Shown: positions 1-4,831 of the stretch, in pieces
Layout of the letters: every line of letters starts with the position of its first letter
Numbering within the stretch: the stretch's first letter is position 1
Program-made: the position numbers and the translations under genes
Assembly: GCA_900547195.1 (NCBI GenBank)
Contig: URFQ01000117.1
Coordinates: 1-5,194, forward strand
Direction of reading: 5' to 3'
Length of the DNA: 5,194 nucleotides
Source: an uncultured Butyricicoccus sp.
GTDB taxonomy: Bacteria > Bacillota > Clostridia > Oscillospirales > Butyricicoccaceae
The notes under the pieces: generated by a model
Database searches by the model: none
Seen by the model: only the letters and a program-made list of their open reading frames with translations
Told to the model about the DNA's origin: nothing

Positions 1-232
1 CGATGTCGCGCAGCTTAAAATACGTGTACGCCGACTCGCCCTGCGTAATCAAATACCCCGATGGTTCCACGGTTTCGCCATCCAGCAGAATTTCCATCTT
101 ACTAATCTGAGCCTTAAAGGTCTCCGCAGCGCCGGCAGCTAAGGCCTTGTCCGCATCGGATGCGGACGCCTGCACCCCAACGGAACAGAGCATCAAAGCC
201 GCCAGCACAAAGGAAATAAATCTTTTGCGCAT
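1..232 (-). CDS. Secreted stalk-domain protein (copper amine oxidase N-terminal-like), N-terminal part only
   Basis: Only the first 77 codons lie in the window; the gene continues past the left edge, so its full function cannot be read. The start ATG (complement of 230-232) is preceded by AAAGGGAG. The protein opens with a signal peptide: MRKRF, a hydrophobic stretch (ISFVLAALMLCSVGV), then a likely signal peptidase I site after VQASA. There is a Cys in this stretch, but it lacks a proper lipobox. From about residue 44 it reads MEILLDGETVEPSGYLI and then AYTYFKLRDI. This matches the opening of the stalk domain found twice in the neighbouring amidase (DILVDD...PSGYVI...GYTYFKLRDI). Such domains (PF07833-like) occur in exported cell-wall proteins of Clostridia. 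The adjacent gene 143 bases upstream has the same N-terminal layout, so the two look like tandem relatives. The missing C-terminal part could be another amidase, a protease or any wall-associated domain. Confidence 0.85.
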   Translation of the reverse strand, partial: MRKRFISFVLAALMLCSVGVQASASDADKALAAGAAETFKAQISKMEILLDGETVEPSGYLITQGESAYTYFKLRDI

Positions 233-276
233 AATTCTCCCTTTCTCCATGTTGTCCAACAAAAAATGCTGTTTTC

Positions 277-305
277 AGTATATCATGCCGAACCTTTTTG
301 CGCAA
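277..305 (-). promoter_or_regulatory. Probable sigma-A promoter for the stalk-domain gene at the left edge
   Basis: On the minus strand, TTGCGC (300-305) is followed after 17 bases by TATACT (277-282). TG lies one base before the -10, giving an extended -10 (TGATATACT). It lies about 45 bases upstream of the ATG at 232. The -35 is weak (TTG conserved only), but spacing and the extended -10 are right. No convincing terminator lies between the amidase stop and this point, so read-through from the amidase could also supply transcription. Confidence 0.5.
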
Positions 306-368
306 GCCGCACCCGCAGCATTTGCCGGGGCATCATGCCGAATCTTTTCATGCAGGCCGCACCCGCAG
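282..368. repeat. 37-bp imperfect tandem direct repeat (two copies, 50-bp period)
   Basis: Copy 1 is 282-318 and copy 2 is 332-368. Both begin ATCATGCCGAA and end GCCGCACCCGCAG. I count 5 mismatches in 37 positions, all but one of them in the middle of the unit. A 13-bp unrelated segment separates them. Copy 1 includes the -35 element of the promoter proposed for the left-edge gene; copy 2 has no matching -10. The repeat lies wholly in the spacer between two paralogous genes, so it may be a small duplication left by the event that made them, or a duplicated protein-binding site. Confidence 0.85.
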
Positions 369-375
369 TACATCA

Positions 376-1491
376 TTAATAGGCATGCGTCGCAAAGAAC
401 GCCATCACGGCATTGTAGAGCGCCTCCGCCTCCGCACGGCGGCCCTCAGCAGTCTTCACATACTCCAGATCCGCAGTATCCAAAAAACAAAACTCGGTCA
501 GGATGCCGGGCACATCGCTCGCTGACGCGCCCTTAATGACCGCCATGCCGGACCCGTCCTTCTGGCCGCGGTTTTTCAGGCCAAGCGCAGAAAATTCCTT
601 GAGCACCAGAGCCGCCATCTCTTTGCTTTCCCCCGAAGGATCCTGCTTGTCCGAAGGAACCAGAACCTCAGCGCCGGTGCCGCCGCCGGAATTATGATGG
701 ATACACAGGAAGAAATCCAGCGATTCTCGATACTGTTTGATCATTGCCGAACGGTCGCTGAGCGTCGGATATGTATCGGTGTCTGTGCGCGTCATGAGCA
801 CGGTCACGCCCTGCGCTTCCAGCATGTCCTTCAGGTATCCGGCCACCTCCAGATTGAGGTGGTTCTCGTCATACTGCCTGTCCGGGCTGGATGCGCCCGG
901 GTCGGTCCCGCCGTGGCCAGGGTCGAGCAGGATGGTGATTTTCCCATCCAGATGGGCGTCCACATCAAATTCCGGTTCGGGTTCCGGGGATGGTACTGTA
1001 CCCATTGTCGTAATCATAATCAGCCGGGAAGCCGTGTCAAAATTCACGGTAAAGCCGAGCGCATCGCCCAGGTCACGCAGCTTATAATACGTGTAACCCT
1101 TGATGTTGTACGCTTCCAGCGTAACCTCGCTGCCGTTCACACGTACAATCATATCGGACAGCGTCGCGGTCTGTTTGCCACCCGTGAACGCCTGCATTTC
1201 CAAGCCATCCGGCGTATAGGCGGCCCCTGTTTTTAGATCGATGCGGCGCGCGGAGCTGCTGAAGCTGACGCTGAATTTGCAGGACTTGTCCTGCATCAGA
1301 TATGCGATATCGCGCAGTTTAAAATAGGTGTATCCCTCAATCACATAGCCGGAGGGCATCGCCGCCGCATCGTCGACGAGAATATCCATGGTATTTACCA
1401 CAGCGGTCTTGCCGCCCGCTGCCGAAGCGGTCATGCACACGCAGACCAGCAGGGTCAGGGCTGTGGCAAACGAAATAAATTTTTTGAGCAT
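376..1491 (-). CDS. Secreted N-acetylmuramoyl-L-alanine amidase (Amidase_3) with two N-terminal stalk domains
   Basis: This 371-residue exported peptidoglycan hydrolase is expected to cleave the amide bond between N-acetylmuramic acid and L-Ala of the stem peptide. I chose the ATG at 1491 because AAAGGA sits 9 bases upstream and a signal peptide follows at once: MLKKF, a hydrophobic core to about residue 19, and cleavage after TASA near residue 24. An in-frame ATG 13 codons upstream lacks these features. Residues about 33-86 and 112-161 are two stalk repeats, each with a GYTY(F/Y)KLRD core (residues 53-61 and 132-140). A Pro/Glu-rich linker (about 167-174) leads to the catalytic domain from residue 184. 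Its zinc-site residues are all present: His193 in DPGHGG, Glu209 in DENHLNL, His265 in CIHHNSG, and the catalytic Glu333 in LTEFCFLD. The domain is thus of the CwlB/LytC AmiC-like type and should be active. The stalk repeats probably hold the enzyme at the wall in place of SH3 or CWB2 repeats. It has its own promoter and is not in the upstream hprK operon. Confidence 0.95.
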   Translation of the reverse strand: MLKKFISFATALTLLVCVCMTASAAGGKTAVVNTMDILVDDAAAMPSGYVIEGYTYFKLRDIAYLMQDKSCKFSVSFSSSARRIDLKTGAAYTPDGLEMQAFTGGKQTATLSDMIVRVNGSEVTLEAYNIKGYTYYKLRDLGDALGFTVNFDTASRLIMITTMGTVPSPEPEPEFDVDAHLDGKITILLDPGHGGTDPGASSPDRQYDENHLNLEVAGYLKDMLEAQGVTVLMTRTDTDTYPTLSDRSAMIKQYRESLDFFLCIHHNSGGGTGAEVLVPSDKQDPSGESKEMAALVLKEFSALGLKNRGQKDGSGMAVIKGASASDVPGILTEFCFLDTADLEYVKTAEGRRAEAEALYNAVMAFFATHAY

Positions 1492-1500
1492 TAGGGTCTT

Positions 1501-1506
1501 TCCTTT
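1501..1506 (-). promoter_or_regulatory. Ribosome binding site deciding the amidase start
   Basis: AAAGGA on the minus strand lies 9 bases before the ATG at 1491. It favours that start over the in-frame ATG at 1530, which would add 13 residues with polar and charged character ahead of the signal peptide and would leave this site inside the coding region. Confidence 0.75.
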
Positions 1507-1533
1507 CGAAGTGCAGGGATGAAATTTCACAGA

Positions 1534-1562
1534 ATTATATCATCAAAATCCGATTGGCTCAA
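1534..1562 (-). promoter_or_regulatory. Sigma-A promoter for the amidase gene (extended -10)
   Basis: TTGAGC (1557-1562), a 17-base spacer and a consensus TATAAT (1534-1539) occur on the minus strand. TG one base before the -10 makes an extended -10. Transcription would start near 1527, giving a leader of roughly 35 bases before the ATG at 1491. This also argues against the upstream ATG at 1530, which would lie at or before the transcription start. Confidence 0.7.
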
Positions 1563-1653
1563 GCATCCTCCTTCCGATGTAACATACTTGTAAAATCCTC
1601 AGACATCCCCCGGATACCCCATGATATGATATTCCACTCTTGCATCATTTTTG

Positions 1654-1689
1654 TAACAACAAAGGAGGGGGCAGCTGTCGCCGCCCCCT
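1654..1689 (-). terminator. Rho-independent terminator of the hprK-PHP-ROK operon
   Basis: On the minus strand AGGGGGCGGC and GCTGCCCCCT form a 10-bp stem around a GACA loop (1666-1689), followed by a T-rich run (CCTTTGTTGTT). The stem starts 11 bases after the ROK kinase stop codon. One pair is a G-U wobble in minus-strand RNA but an A-C mismatch in plus-strand RNA, which supports minus-strand use. The tail is T-rich rather than a pure T run, so termination may be less than complete. Confidence 0.75.
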
Positions 1690-1700
1690 TACATTTCCTT

Positions 1701-2633
1701 TTACAGCATCGCCGCACCGATCAAGCCCGCGTCGTTGCCGAGAGCCGCACGCACAATCTCCGCGCGCCGGCTCACACCCTTAAAACTCTCTTTTGCCACA
1801 ATTTCGCGCAGTGGTTGCAGCAGTTTTTCCCCATATCCAGCCACACCGCCGCCAATTATGATGATTTCCGGCTGCAAAATATTGACCAGGCTCGCAAGCC
1901 CGCTGCCCAGATACATGCAGTAGTCCTGGAAGACGCGCACAGCGACTTTGTCCTCCTCGTCGCATGCGTCACAGACCATCTTGGCGGTCAGCTTGCCGCC
2001 GTTTGCGGCTATTTTGCCGCGCAGCACACTGTCTTCGCCGTCCTCCAACGCCATGGTTGCCAGCCGGATCATGCCGGTCGCGGAAGCGTATGCCTCCAGA
2101 CAGCCCCTGCGGCCGCAGTTGCACGGCAGGCCTCCAACCGCAACCACCATATGGCCGATTTCCCCCGCAATATCGTTCGCGCCGCCGTACAGCTTGCCGC
2201 CCACGACAATGCCGCCGCCCACGCCGGTTCCCAGCGTGACCATGACCGCATTCTGACAGCCTTTCCCCGCGCCCGCAATAACTTCCCCGAGCGCCGCGCA
2301 ATTCGCGTCATTGTCCAGCCGTACCGGGCAGGTAAACTCCGGACGGAACGCTTCGGCAAAGCACACGTTGTTCATGCCAAGATTGGTGCCGAATCGCAGC
2401 GTTGCCGTGCTTTTCTCAAACGAGCCCGGGACGCCGATGCCGATCTGAACGATATCCTCCGGCTTCACCGCCTGCCCCCTGCACAGCCCCAAAGCAAGCT
2501 GCTTCATATCCGCCTTCATTTGCGCCGGGTCGCCGGTACGGGTGGGCAGGCTGTCCTTGCCCAGCATCCTTCCGCTGTCATCACATAGGCAGACCACCGT
2601 ATTAGTGCCGCCAAGATCGATACCGATTCTCAT
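1701..2633 (-). CDS. ROK-family sugar kinase (glucokinase-like)
   Basis: This 310-residue cytoplasmic kinase uses ATP to phosphorylate a hexose, most likely glucose or a related sugar; the exact substrate cannot be read from sequence. The N-terminal phosphate loop is IGIDLGGTNT (residues 3-12). The catalytic base is Asp109 in LDNDANCAALGE. VTLGTGVGGGIVVGGKLYGG (132-151) leads into GEIGHM with sugar-contacting Glu158 and His161. The ROK zinc motif is complete: His161, Cys171, Cys173 and Cys178 in CNCGRRGCLE, followed by Glu180. The second nucleotide-binding part is IIIIGGGVAGYGE (257-269). Length is normal for the family, and no DNA-binding domain precedes the kinase, so it is an enzyme, not a NagC/XylR-type repressor. 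Its ATG follows directly after the TAG stop of the PHP gene, with AAGGGG inside the end of that gene, so translation is probably coupled. It is the last gene of the operon begun by hprK. N-acetylglucosamine, mannose or fructose kinase activity is also possible. Confidence 0.95.
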   Translation of the reverse strand: MRIGIDLGGTNTVVCLCDDSGRMLGKDSLPTRTGDPAQMKADMKQLALGLCRGQAVKPEDIVQIGIGVPGSFEKSTATLRFGTNLGMNNVCFAEAFRPEFTCPVRLDNDANCAALGEVIAGAGKGCQNAVMVTLGTGVGGGIVVGGKLYGGANDIAGEIGHMVVAVGGLPCNCGRRGCLEAYASATGMIRLATMALEDGEDSVLRGKIAANGGKLTAKMVCDACDEEDKVAVRVFQDYCMYLGSGLASLVNILQPEIIIIGGGVAGYGEKLLQPLREIVAKESFKGVSRRAEIVRAALGNDAGLIGAAML

Positions 2634-3383
2634 CTAGATAACCCCTTCCTCAAAACTGTTGATATCCAGCCCGCGGATTTTGTGGAAATATGCCGCCATA
2701 CGGTCCCAGTCTGCGTTGATAACCAGCTCCTCCGGGAAACCGATTTCTTCCAGCAGCGCAACTGCATCCCCCACCTTGCCGACCATATAGGAGATGTGCG
2801 AGTCGCTTGTCACCGCAATCGGTACGCGGTATTTCATGCACAGCTTTGCAATACTCGTGCAGTTGTGGCGGCTGCCCTTGCGGATTGCCAGCGAATTGTT
2901 GTTAATCTCCACAATTTTGCCGAACGCATTGCACTGTGAAATAATCCGTTCCTGGTCAAAGGCAAAGTCCTCGGTGCCCAGATGGCCGAGCGTCGTCACA
3001 TACGGGTTGCGCAGGATATTTTCAAGCGCCATGGTATGCACCTCCGGCGTGGCCGGAGGAAAGCAGGGCGGATGGAAGGAGGCAATCACATAATCAAGGT
3101 TCCTCATATACCTGTGTTCGATGGCGTCCACGCTCCCTGCCGGCGGCAGGATGTTCAGTTCCGCGCCGCGGAATACCGTAATGCCGTCTATTTTGCGCGG
3201 CACAATGTTCAGATTTGCATAATGCCACTGGTGCGCGCCATCTTCCATTGCCGGGCCATGGTTTGTAATTGCAATGGCGGAAAGCCCGGCGCGCTTCGCG
3301 CCCTGCACCATCTCCTCAAGCGAACTGTGTGCATGCGCAGAAACATTGGTATGCGTATGCAGATCCGCAATAATATGCATCAT
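2634..3383 (-). CDS. PHP-domain metal-dependent phosphoesterase (YcdX type)
   Basis: A 249-residue cytoplasmic hydrolase of the PHP superfamily, closest by eye to E. coli YcdX, a trinuclear-zinc phosphatase. All nine metal ligands expected from YcdX can be placed in the same order and near the same spacing: His9 and His11 (DLHTHT), His17, His42 (TNHGP), Glu75 (GAELNI), His104 (ASFHPP), His134 (LGHLG), and Asp194 and His196 (TSDSH). Shared stretches include HGPAMED, HQWHY and EINNNS with RKGS nearby. The physiological substrate is unknown; a phosphorylated sugar or other small phosphoester is plausible. A longer reading from a TTG at 3410 is unlikely because AGGAG (3389-3393) lies inside it and serves ATG at 3383 (5 bases) or the adjacent ATG at 3380 (8 bases). 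Either ATG could be used, changing the protein by one residue. It is second in the operon, 74 bases after hprK, and its stop codon abuts the ROK start. It is not a histidinol phosphatase by context, since no his genes are present. Confidence 0.92.
   Translation of the reverse strand: MMHIIADLHTHTNVSAHAHSSLEEMVQGAKRAGLSAIAITNHGPAMEDGAHQWHYANLNIVPRKIDGITVFRGAELNILPPAGSVDAIEHRYMRNLDYVIASFHPPCFPPATPEVHTMALENILRNPYVTTLGHLGTEDFAFDQERIISQCNAFGKIVEINNNSLAIRKGSRHNCTSIAKLCMKYRVPIAVTSDSHISYMVGKVGDAVALLEEIGFPEELVINADWDRMAAYFHKIRGLDINSFEEGVI
2642..2651 (-). promoter_or_regulatory. Ribosome binding site for the ROK kinase, inside the PHP coding end
   Basis: GAGGAAGGGG on the minus strand encodes the final Glu-Glu-Gly of the PHP protein and also offers AAGGGG 8 bases from the ROK ATG. 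The alternative core GAGGA would be about 13 bases away, which is long. The modest site fits translation that depends partly on ribosomes finishing the PHP gene. Confidence 0.6.
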
Positions 3384-3388
3384 AAAAA

Positions 3389-3393
3389 CTCCT
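3389..3393 (-). promoter_or_regulatory. Ribosome binding site for the PHP gene
   Basis: AGGAG on the minus strand lies 5 bases from the ATG at 3383 and 8 bases from the next ATG at 3380. It decides against the TTG at 3410, which lies upstream of it. Confidence 0.8.
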
Positions 3394-3416
3394 AATTTTA
3401 AAATTCGCAAGAATAT

Positions 3417-3441
3417 GGGCCGCGGCGGAAAGCCACAGCCC
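3417..3441 (-). other. Intergenic RNA hairpin between hprK and the PHP gene
   Basis: In minus-strand RNA, GGGCUGUGGC pairs with GCCGCGGCCC over 10 bp around a UUUCC loop. Two of the pairs are G-U and would be A-C mismatches on the plus strand, so the fold is specific to the operon transcript. What follows (AUAUUCUUGCG) is not a T-run, so it is not a normal terminator. A partial terminator, a processing site or a 3' stabiliser for hprK mRNA are all possible. Confidence 0.5.
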
Positions 3442-3457
3442 GGTTTCGGACTCCTGA

Positions 3458-4387
3458 TCAGCCAAACGAACGAAGCATACGTTCCTGTAGTTCCTTGGCG
3501 GCATTGTAGCCCATTTTTTTGTAGCGGTTGTTCATTGCAGCAACCTCGATGATGACTGCAAGGTTACGGCCGGGCTTGACCGGGATCGTCAGCGACGGCA
3601 CACGGATATCCAGGATGCTGGTTGTCTGTCCGTCCAGCCCCAGGCGGTCGTACTGCTTGCCCTCTTCCCAGTTTTCAAGATTGATGACCAGCTCAATTTT
3701 TTCCGTCAGCTTGACCGAACCGACACCGAAAATACGGCGCACGTCCACAATGCCGATGCCGCGCAGCTCAATGAAATAACGGATGACATCCGGCGAAGTA
3801 CCGACCAGAGTCTTGTCCGATACACGCTTGATTTCGACTGCGTCATCTGCAATCAGGCGGTGTCCACGCTTAACCAGCTCGATGGCGGTCTCCGACTTGC
3901 CGACTCCCGAATCGCCCAGAAGCAGCACGCCTTCGCCGTAGATTTCAATAAGCACGCCGTGGAGCGTGATGCGCGGCGCGAGCGAAACCTTGAGCGAGGC
4001 CACAATCGCATTGATGATTGTGGAGGTAAACTCATTGGTACGCAGGAGCGGCACATTGTATTTCTTGGCCGCTTCCATGCACTCAGGAAAAATATCCATA
4101 TTGCGCGAGACAATCATTGCCGGGATCCCGGTGGCAAACAGGCGCTCAAAAATCTCAAAGCGCTGTTTCGGTTCAAAGCTTTCGACATAGGTGGTCTCCA
4201 CCTTGCCCATCACCTGTAAACGGTTGGGATCAAAAAAGTCAAAAAAGCCCGCAAGCTGCAATCCGGGACGACTCACATCATCCTTGGTAATCTCGGTTTT
4301 CTCAAAGCCCTCCGGGCCGTACATCACTTCAAAATTAAACTCCTGGATGAGGTCACCCAAGCAAACACCATACTCTTTCAGCTGCAT
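3458..4387 (-). CDS. hprK: HPr kinase/phosphorylase (bifunctional, HPr Ser46)
   Basis: A 309-residue cytoplasmic enzyme, normal length for the family. HprK phosphorylates HPr of the phosphotransferase system on Ser46 and also removes that phosphate by phosphorolysis. HPr(Ser-P) then acts with CcpA in carbon catabolite repression. The N-terminal domain (about 1-130) has the family pattern, including RPGLQLAGFFDFF and, at residues 93-97, VSRNM. The C-terminal catalytic domain has His143 (TLHGVLIEIYGEG), a Walker A loop GDSGVGKS (158-165, Lys164), the acidic pair Asp181-Asp182 in IADDAVEI, and Glu207 in the signature ELRGIGIVDVRRIFG. It also has Arg248 in YDRLG and the late loop IPVKPGRN (268-275), linked in this family to phosphorylase activity. 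These all sit at a constant offset of three from the residues I recall for the Lactobacillus casei enzyme, so both activities should be intact. The ATG at 4387 has a perfect AGGAGG 7 bases upstream and a strong promoter. It heads the operon. The neighbour lgt, common in Bacillus, is absent here. Confidence 0.97.
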   Translation of the reverse strand: MQLKEYGVCLGDLIQEFNFEVMYGPEGFEKTEITKDDVSRPGLQLAGFFDFFDPNRLQVMGKVETTYVESFEPKQRFEIFERLFATGIPAMIVSRNMDIFPECMEAAKKYNVPLLRTNEFTSTIINAIVASLKVSLAPRITLHGVLIEIYGEGVLLLGDSGVGKSETAIELVKRGHRLIADDAVEIKRVSDKTLVGTSPDVIRYFIELRGIGIVDVRRIFGVGSVKLTEKIELVINLENWEEGKQYDRLGLDGQTTSILDIRVPSLTIPVKPGRNLAVIIEVAAMNNRYKKMGYNAAKELQERMLRSFG

Positions 4388-4426
4388 TTTTAGCCCTCCT
4401 GGTCATGTTGGAGAATCGTTATGGTT

Positions 4427-4455
4427 ATTATAACGGATTTTTCCGTTTTTTTCAA
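4427..4455 (-). promoter_or_regulatory. Sigma-A promoter of the hprK operon
   Basis: On the minus strand TTGAAA (4450-4455), a 17-base spacer and consensus TATAAT (4427-4432) make a near-ideal promoter. Transcription should start near 4420, giving a leader of about 33 bases that carries the AGGAGG site at 4395-4400. The spacer is A-rich and contains an inverted repeat, listed separately. Confidence 0.8.
4432..4447. promoter_or_regulatory. Inverted repeat inside the hprK promoter spacer, possible operator
   Basis: AACGGA (4432-4437) and TCCGTT (4442-4447) form a perfect 6-bp inverted repeat around TTTT. It fills most of the space between the -10 and -35 and touches the first base of the -10. 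Because it lies upstream of the expected transcription start, it would act as DNA, not as an RNA fold. A repressor bound here would block the promoter. Six-bp arms in AT-rich DNA can also arise by chance. Confidence 0.4.
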
Positions 4456-4489
4456 CGCTTAACCGGGCTGCTGTGGTATATTTTTTCCG

Positions 4490-4511
4490 TTTGCGAAAAA
4501 TATTTCGCAAA
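4490..4511. promoter_or_regulatory. Perfect 9-bp inverted repeat between divergent promoters, possible operator
   Basis: TTTGCGAAA (4490-4498) and TTTCGCAAA (4503-4511) are exact inverted copies separated by AATA. The site lies outside both predicted transcripts. It ends 5 bases before the rpmB -35 and begins about 35 bases upstream of the hprK -35. This placement suits a dimeric DNA-binding regulator acting on one or both promoters. I cannot assign it to a known regulator; it is not a catabolite responsive element. Confidence 0.55.
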
Positions 4512-4516
4512 TTTAC

Positions 4517-4545
4517 TTGCATTCCGCTACAGTCTATGGTAATAT
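4517..4545 (+). promoter_or_regulatory. Sigma-A promoter for rpmB (extended -10)
   Basis: TTGCAT (4517-4522), a 17-base spacer and TAATAT (4540-4545), with TG one base before the -10 (TGGTAATAT). Transcription should begin near 4552, about 38 bases before the ATG. This puts rpmB in its own transcript, divergent from hprK. Confidence 0.7.
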
Positions 4546-4589
4546 AGTATTCGTTACTCAATGCCTTGTAGATAAGGAGGTGCAGGAAA

Positions 4590-4778
4590 ATGGCAAAGTG
4601 CGATATTTGCGGCAAGGGCGTTACCTTTGGTATCAAGGTTTCCCACTCTCATAGACGTTCTAACAGAACTTGGAAGCCGAATGTCCGTCGCGTGAAGGCT
4701 CTCGTCGACGGTACTCCCCGCCATGTCAACGTATGTACTCGGTGCCTCCGCTCCGGCAAGGTTACCCGCGCTATCTAA
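4590..4778 (+). CDS. rpmB: 50S ribosomal protein L28
   Basis: A 62-residue basic protein of the large ribosomal subunit. It begins MAKCDICGKG and carries GIKVSHSHRRSNRTWKPN (14-31) and the closing VNVCTRCLRSGKV (46-58), all typical of L28. Two CxxC pairs (Cys4/Cys7 and Cys49/Cys52) make this the zinc-binding form. Some bacteria also keep a Cys-free paralogue for zinc shortage, but none is visible here. The ATG follows AAGGAGG (4574-4580) by 9 bases. It is a single-gene unit with its own promoter and a strong terminator 27 bases after the stop codon. rpmB is divergent from hprK and convergent with the rRNA operon on the right. Confidence 0.97.
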   Translation: MAKCDICGKGVTFGIKVSHSHRRSNRTWKPNVRRVKALVDGTPRHVNVCTRCLRSGKVTRAI

Positions 4779-4804
4779 TGGCGTAAACCATACTTTGACC
4801 TTTT

Positions 4805-4831
4805 AAAACCGCTCTTTGGAGCGGTTTTTTG
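4805..4831 (+). terminator. Rho-independent terminator of rpmB
   Basis: AAAACCGCTC (4805-4814) pairs perfectly with GAGCGGTTTT (4819-4828) around a TTTG loop, followed directly by T residues up to 4830. The stem lies 26 bases after the L28 stop codon. The A-rich 5' side gives a shorter T-run on the minus strand, so weak bidirectional action is possible. Confidence 0.93.

Noticed and set aside
329..339. GGCATCATGCC small palindrome after the amidase gene
   Set aside because: A 4-bp stem with a 3-base loop and no T-run; not a terminator. Part of it is simply the start of repeat copy 2.
1560..1580. AAGGAGG directly followed by ATG on the minus strand upstream of the amidase promoter
   Set aside because: The site has no spacing to the ATG, and the frame ends after seven codons; it is not a gene or a credible leader peptide.
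1554..2588. Long plus-strand open frame of 344 codons opposite the ROK kinase
   Set aside because: It is antisense to a clear ROK kinase with full motifs. Its His/Arg/Ala-rich composition is typical of the reverse of a GC-rich third-position gene, and it has no ribosome binding site.
4215..4228. TGTAAACGGTTGGG resembles a catabolite responsive element (cre)
   Set aside because: It matches the first 11 positions of the TGWNANCGNTNWCA pattern but fails at the last three, lacks the symmetry of a real cre, and lies inside the hprK coding region.
4403..4636. Minus-strand open frame of 77 codons across the hprK-rpmB spacer
   Set aside because: It overlaps the start of rpmB, both promoters and both inverted repeats, has no ribosome binding site and shows no protein-like motif.
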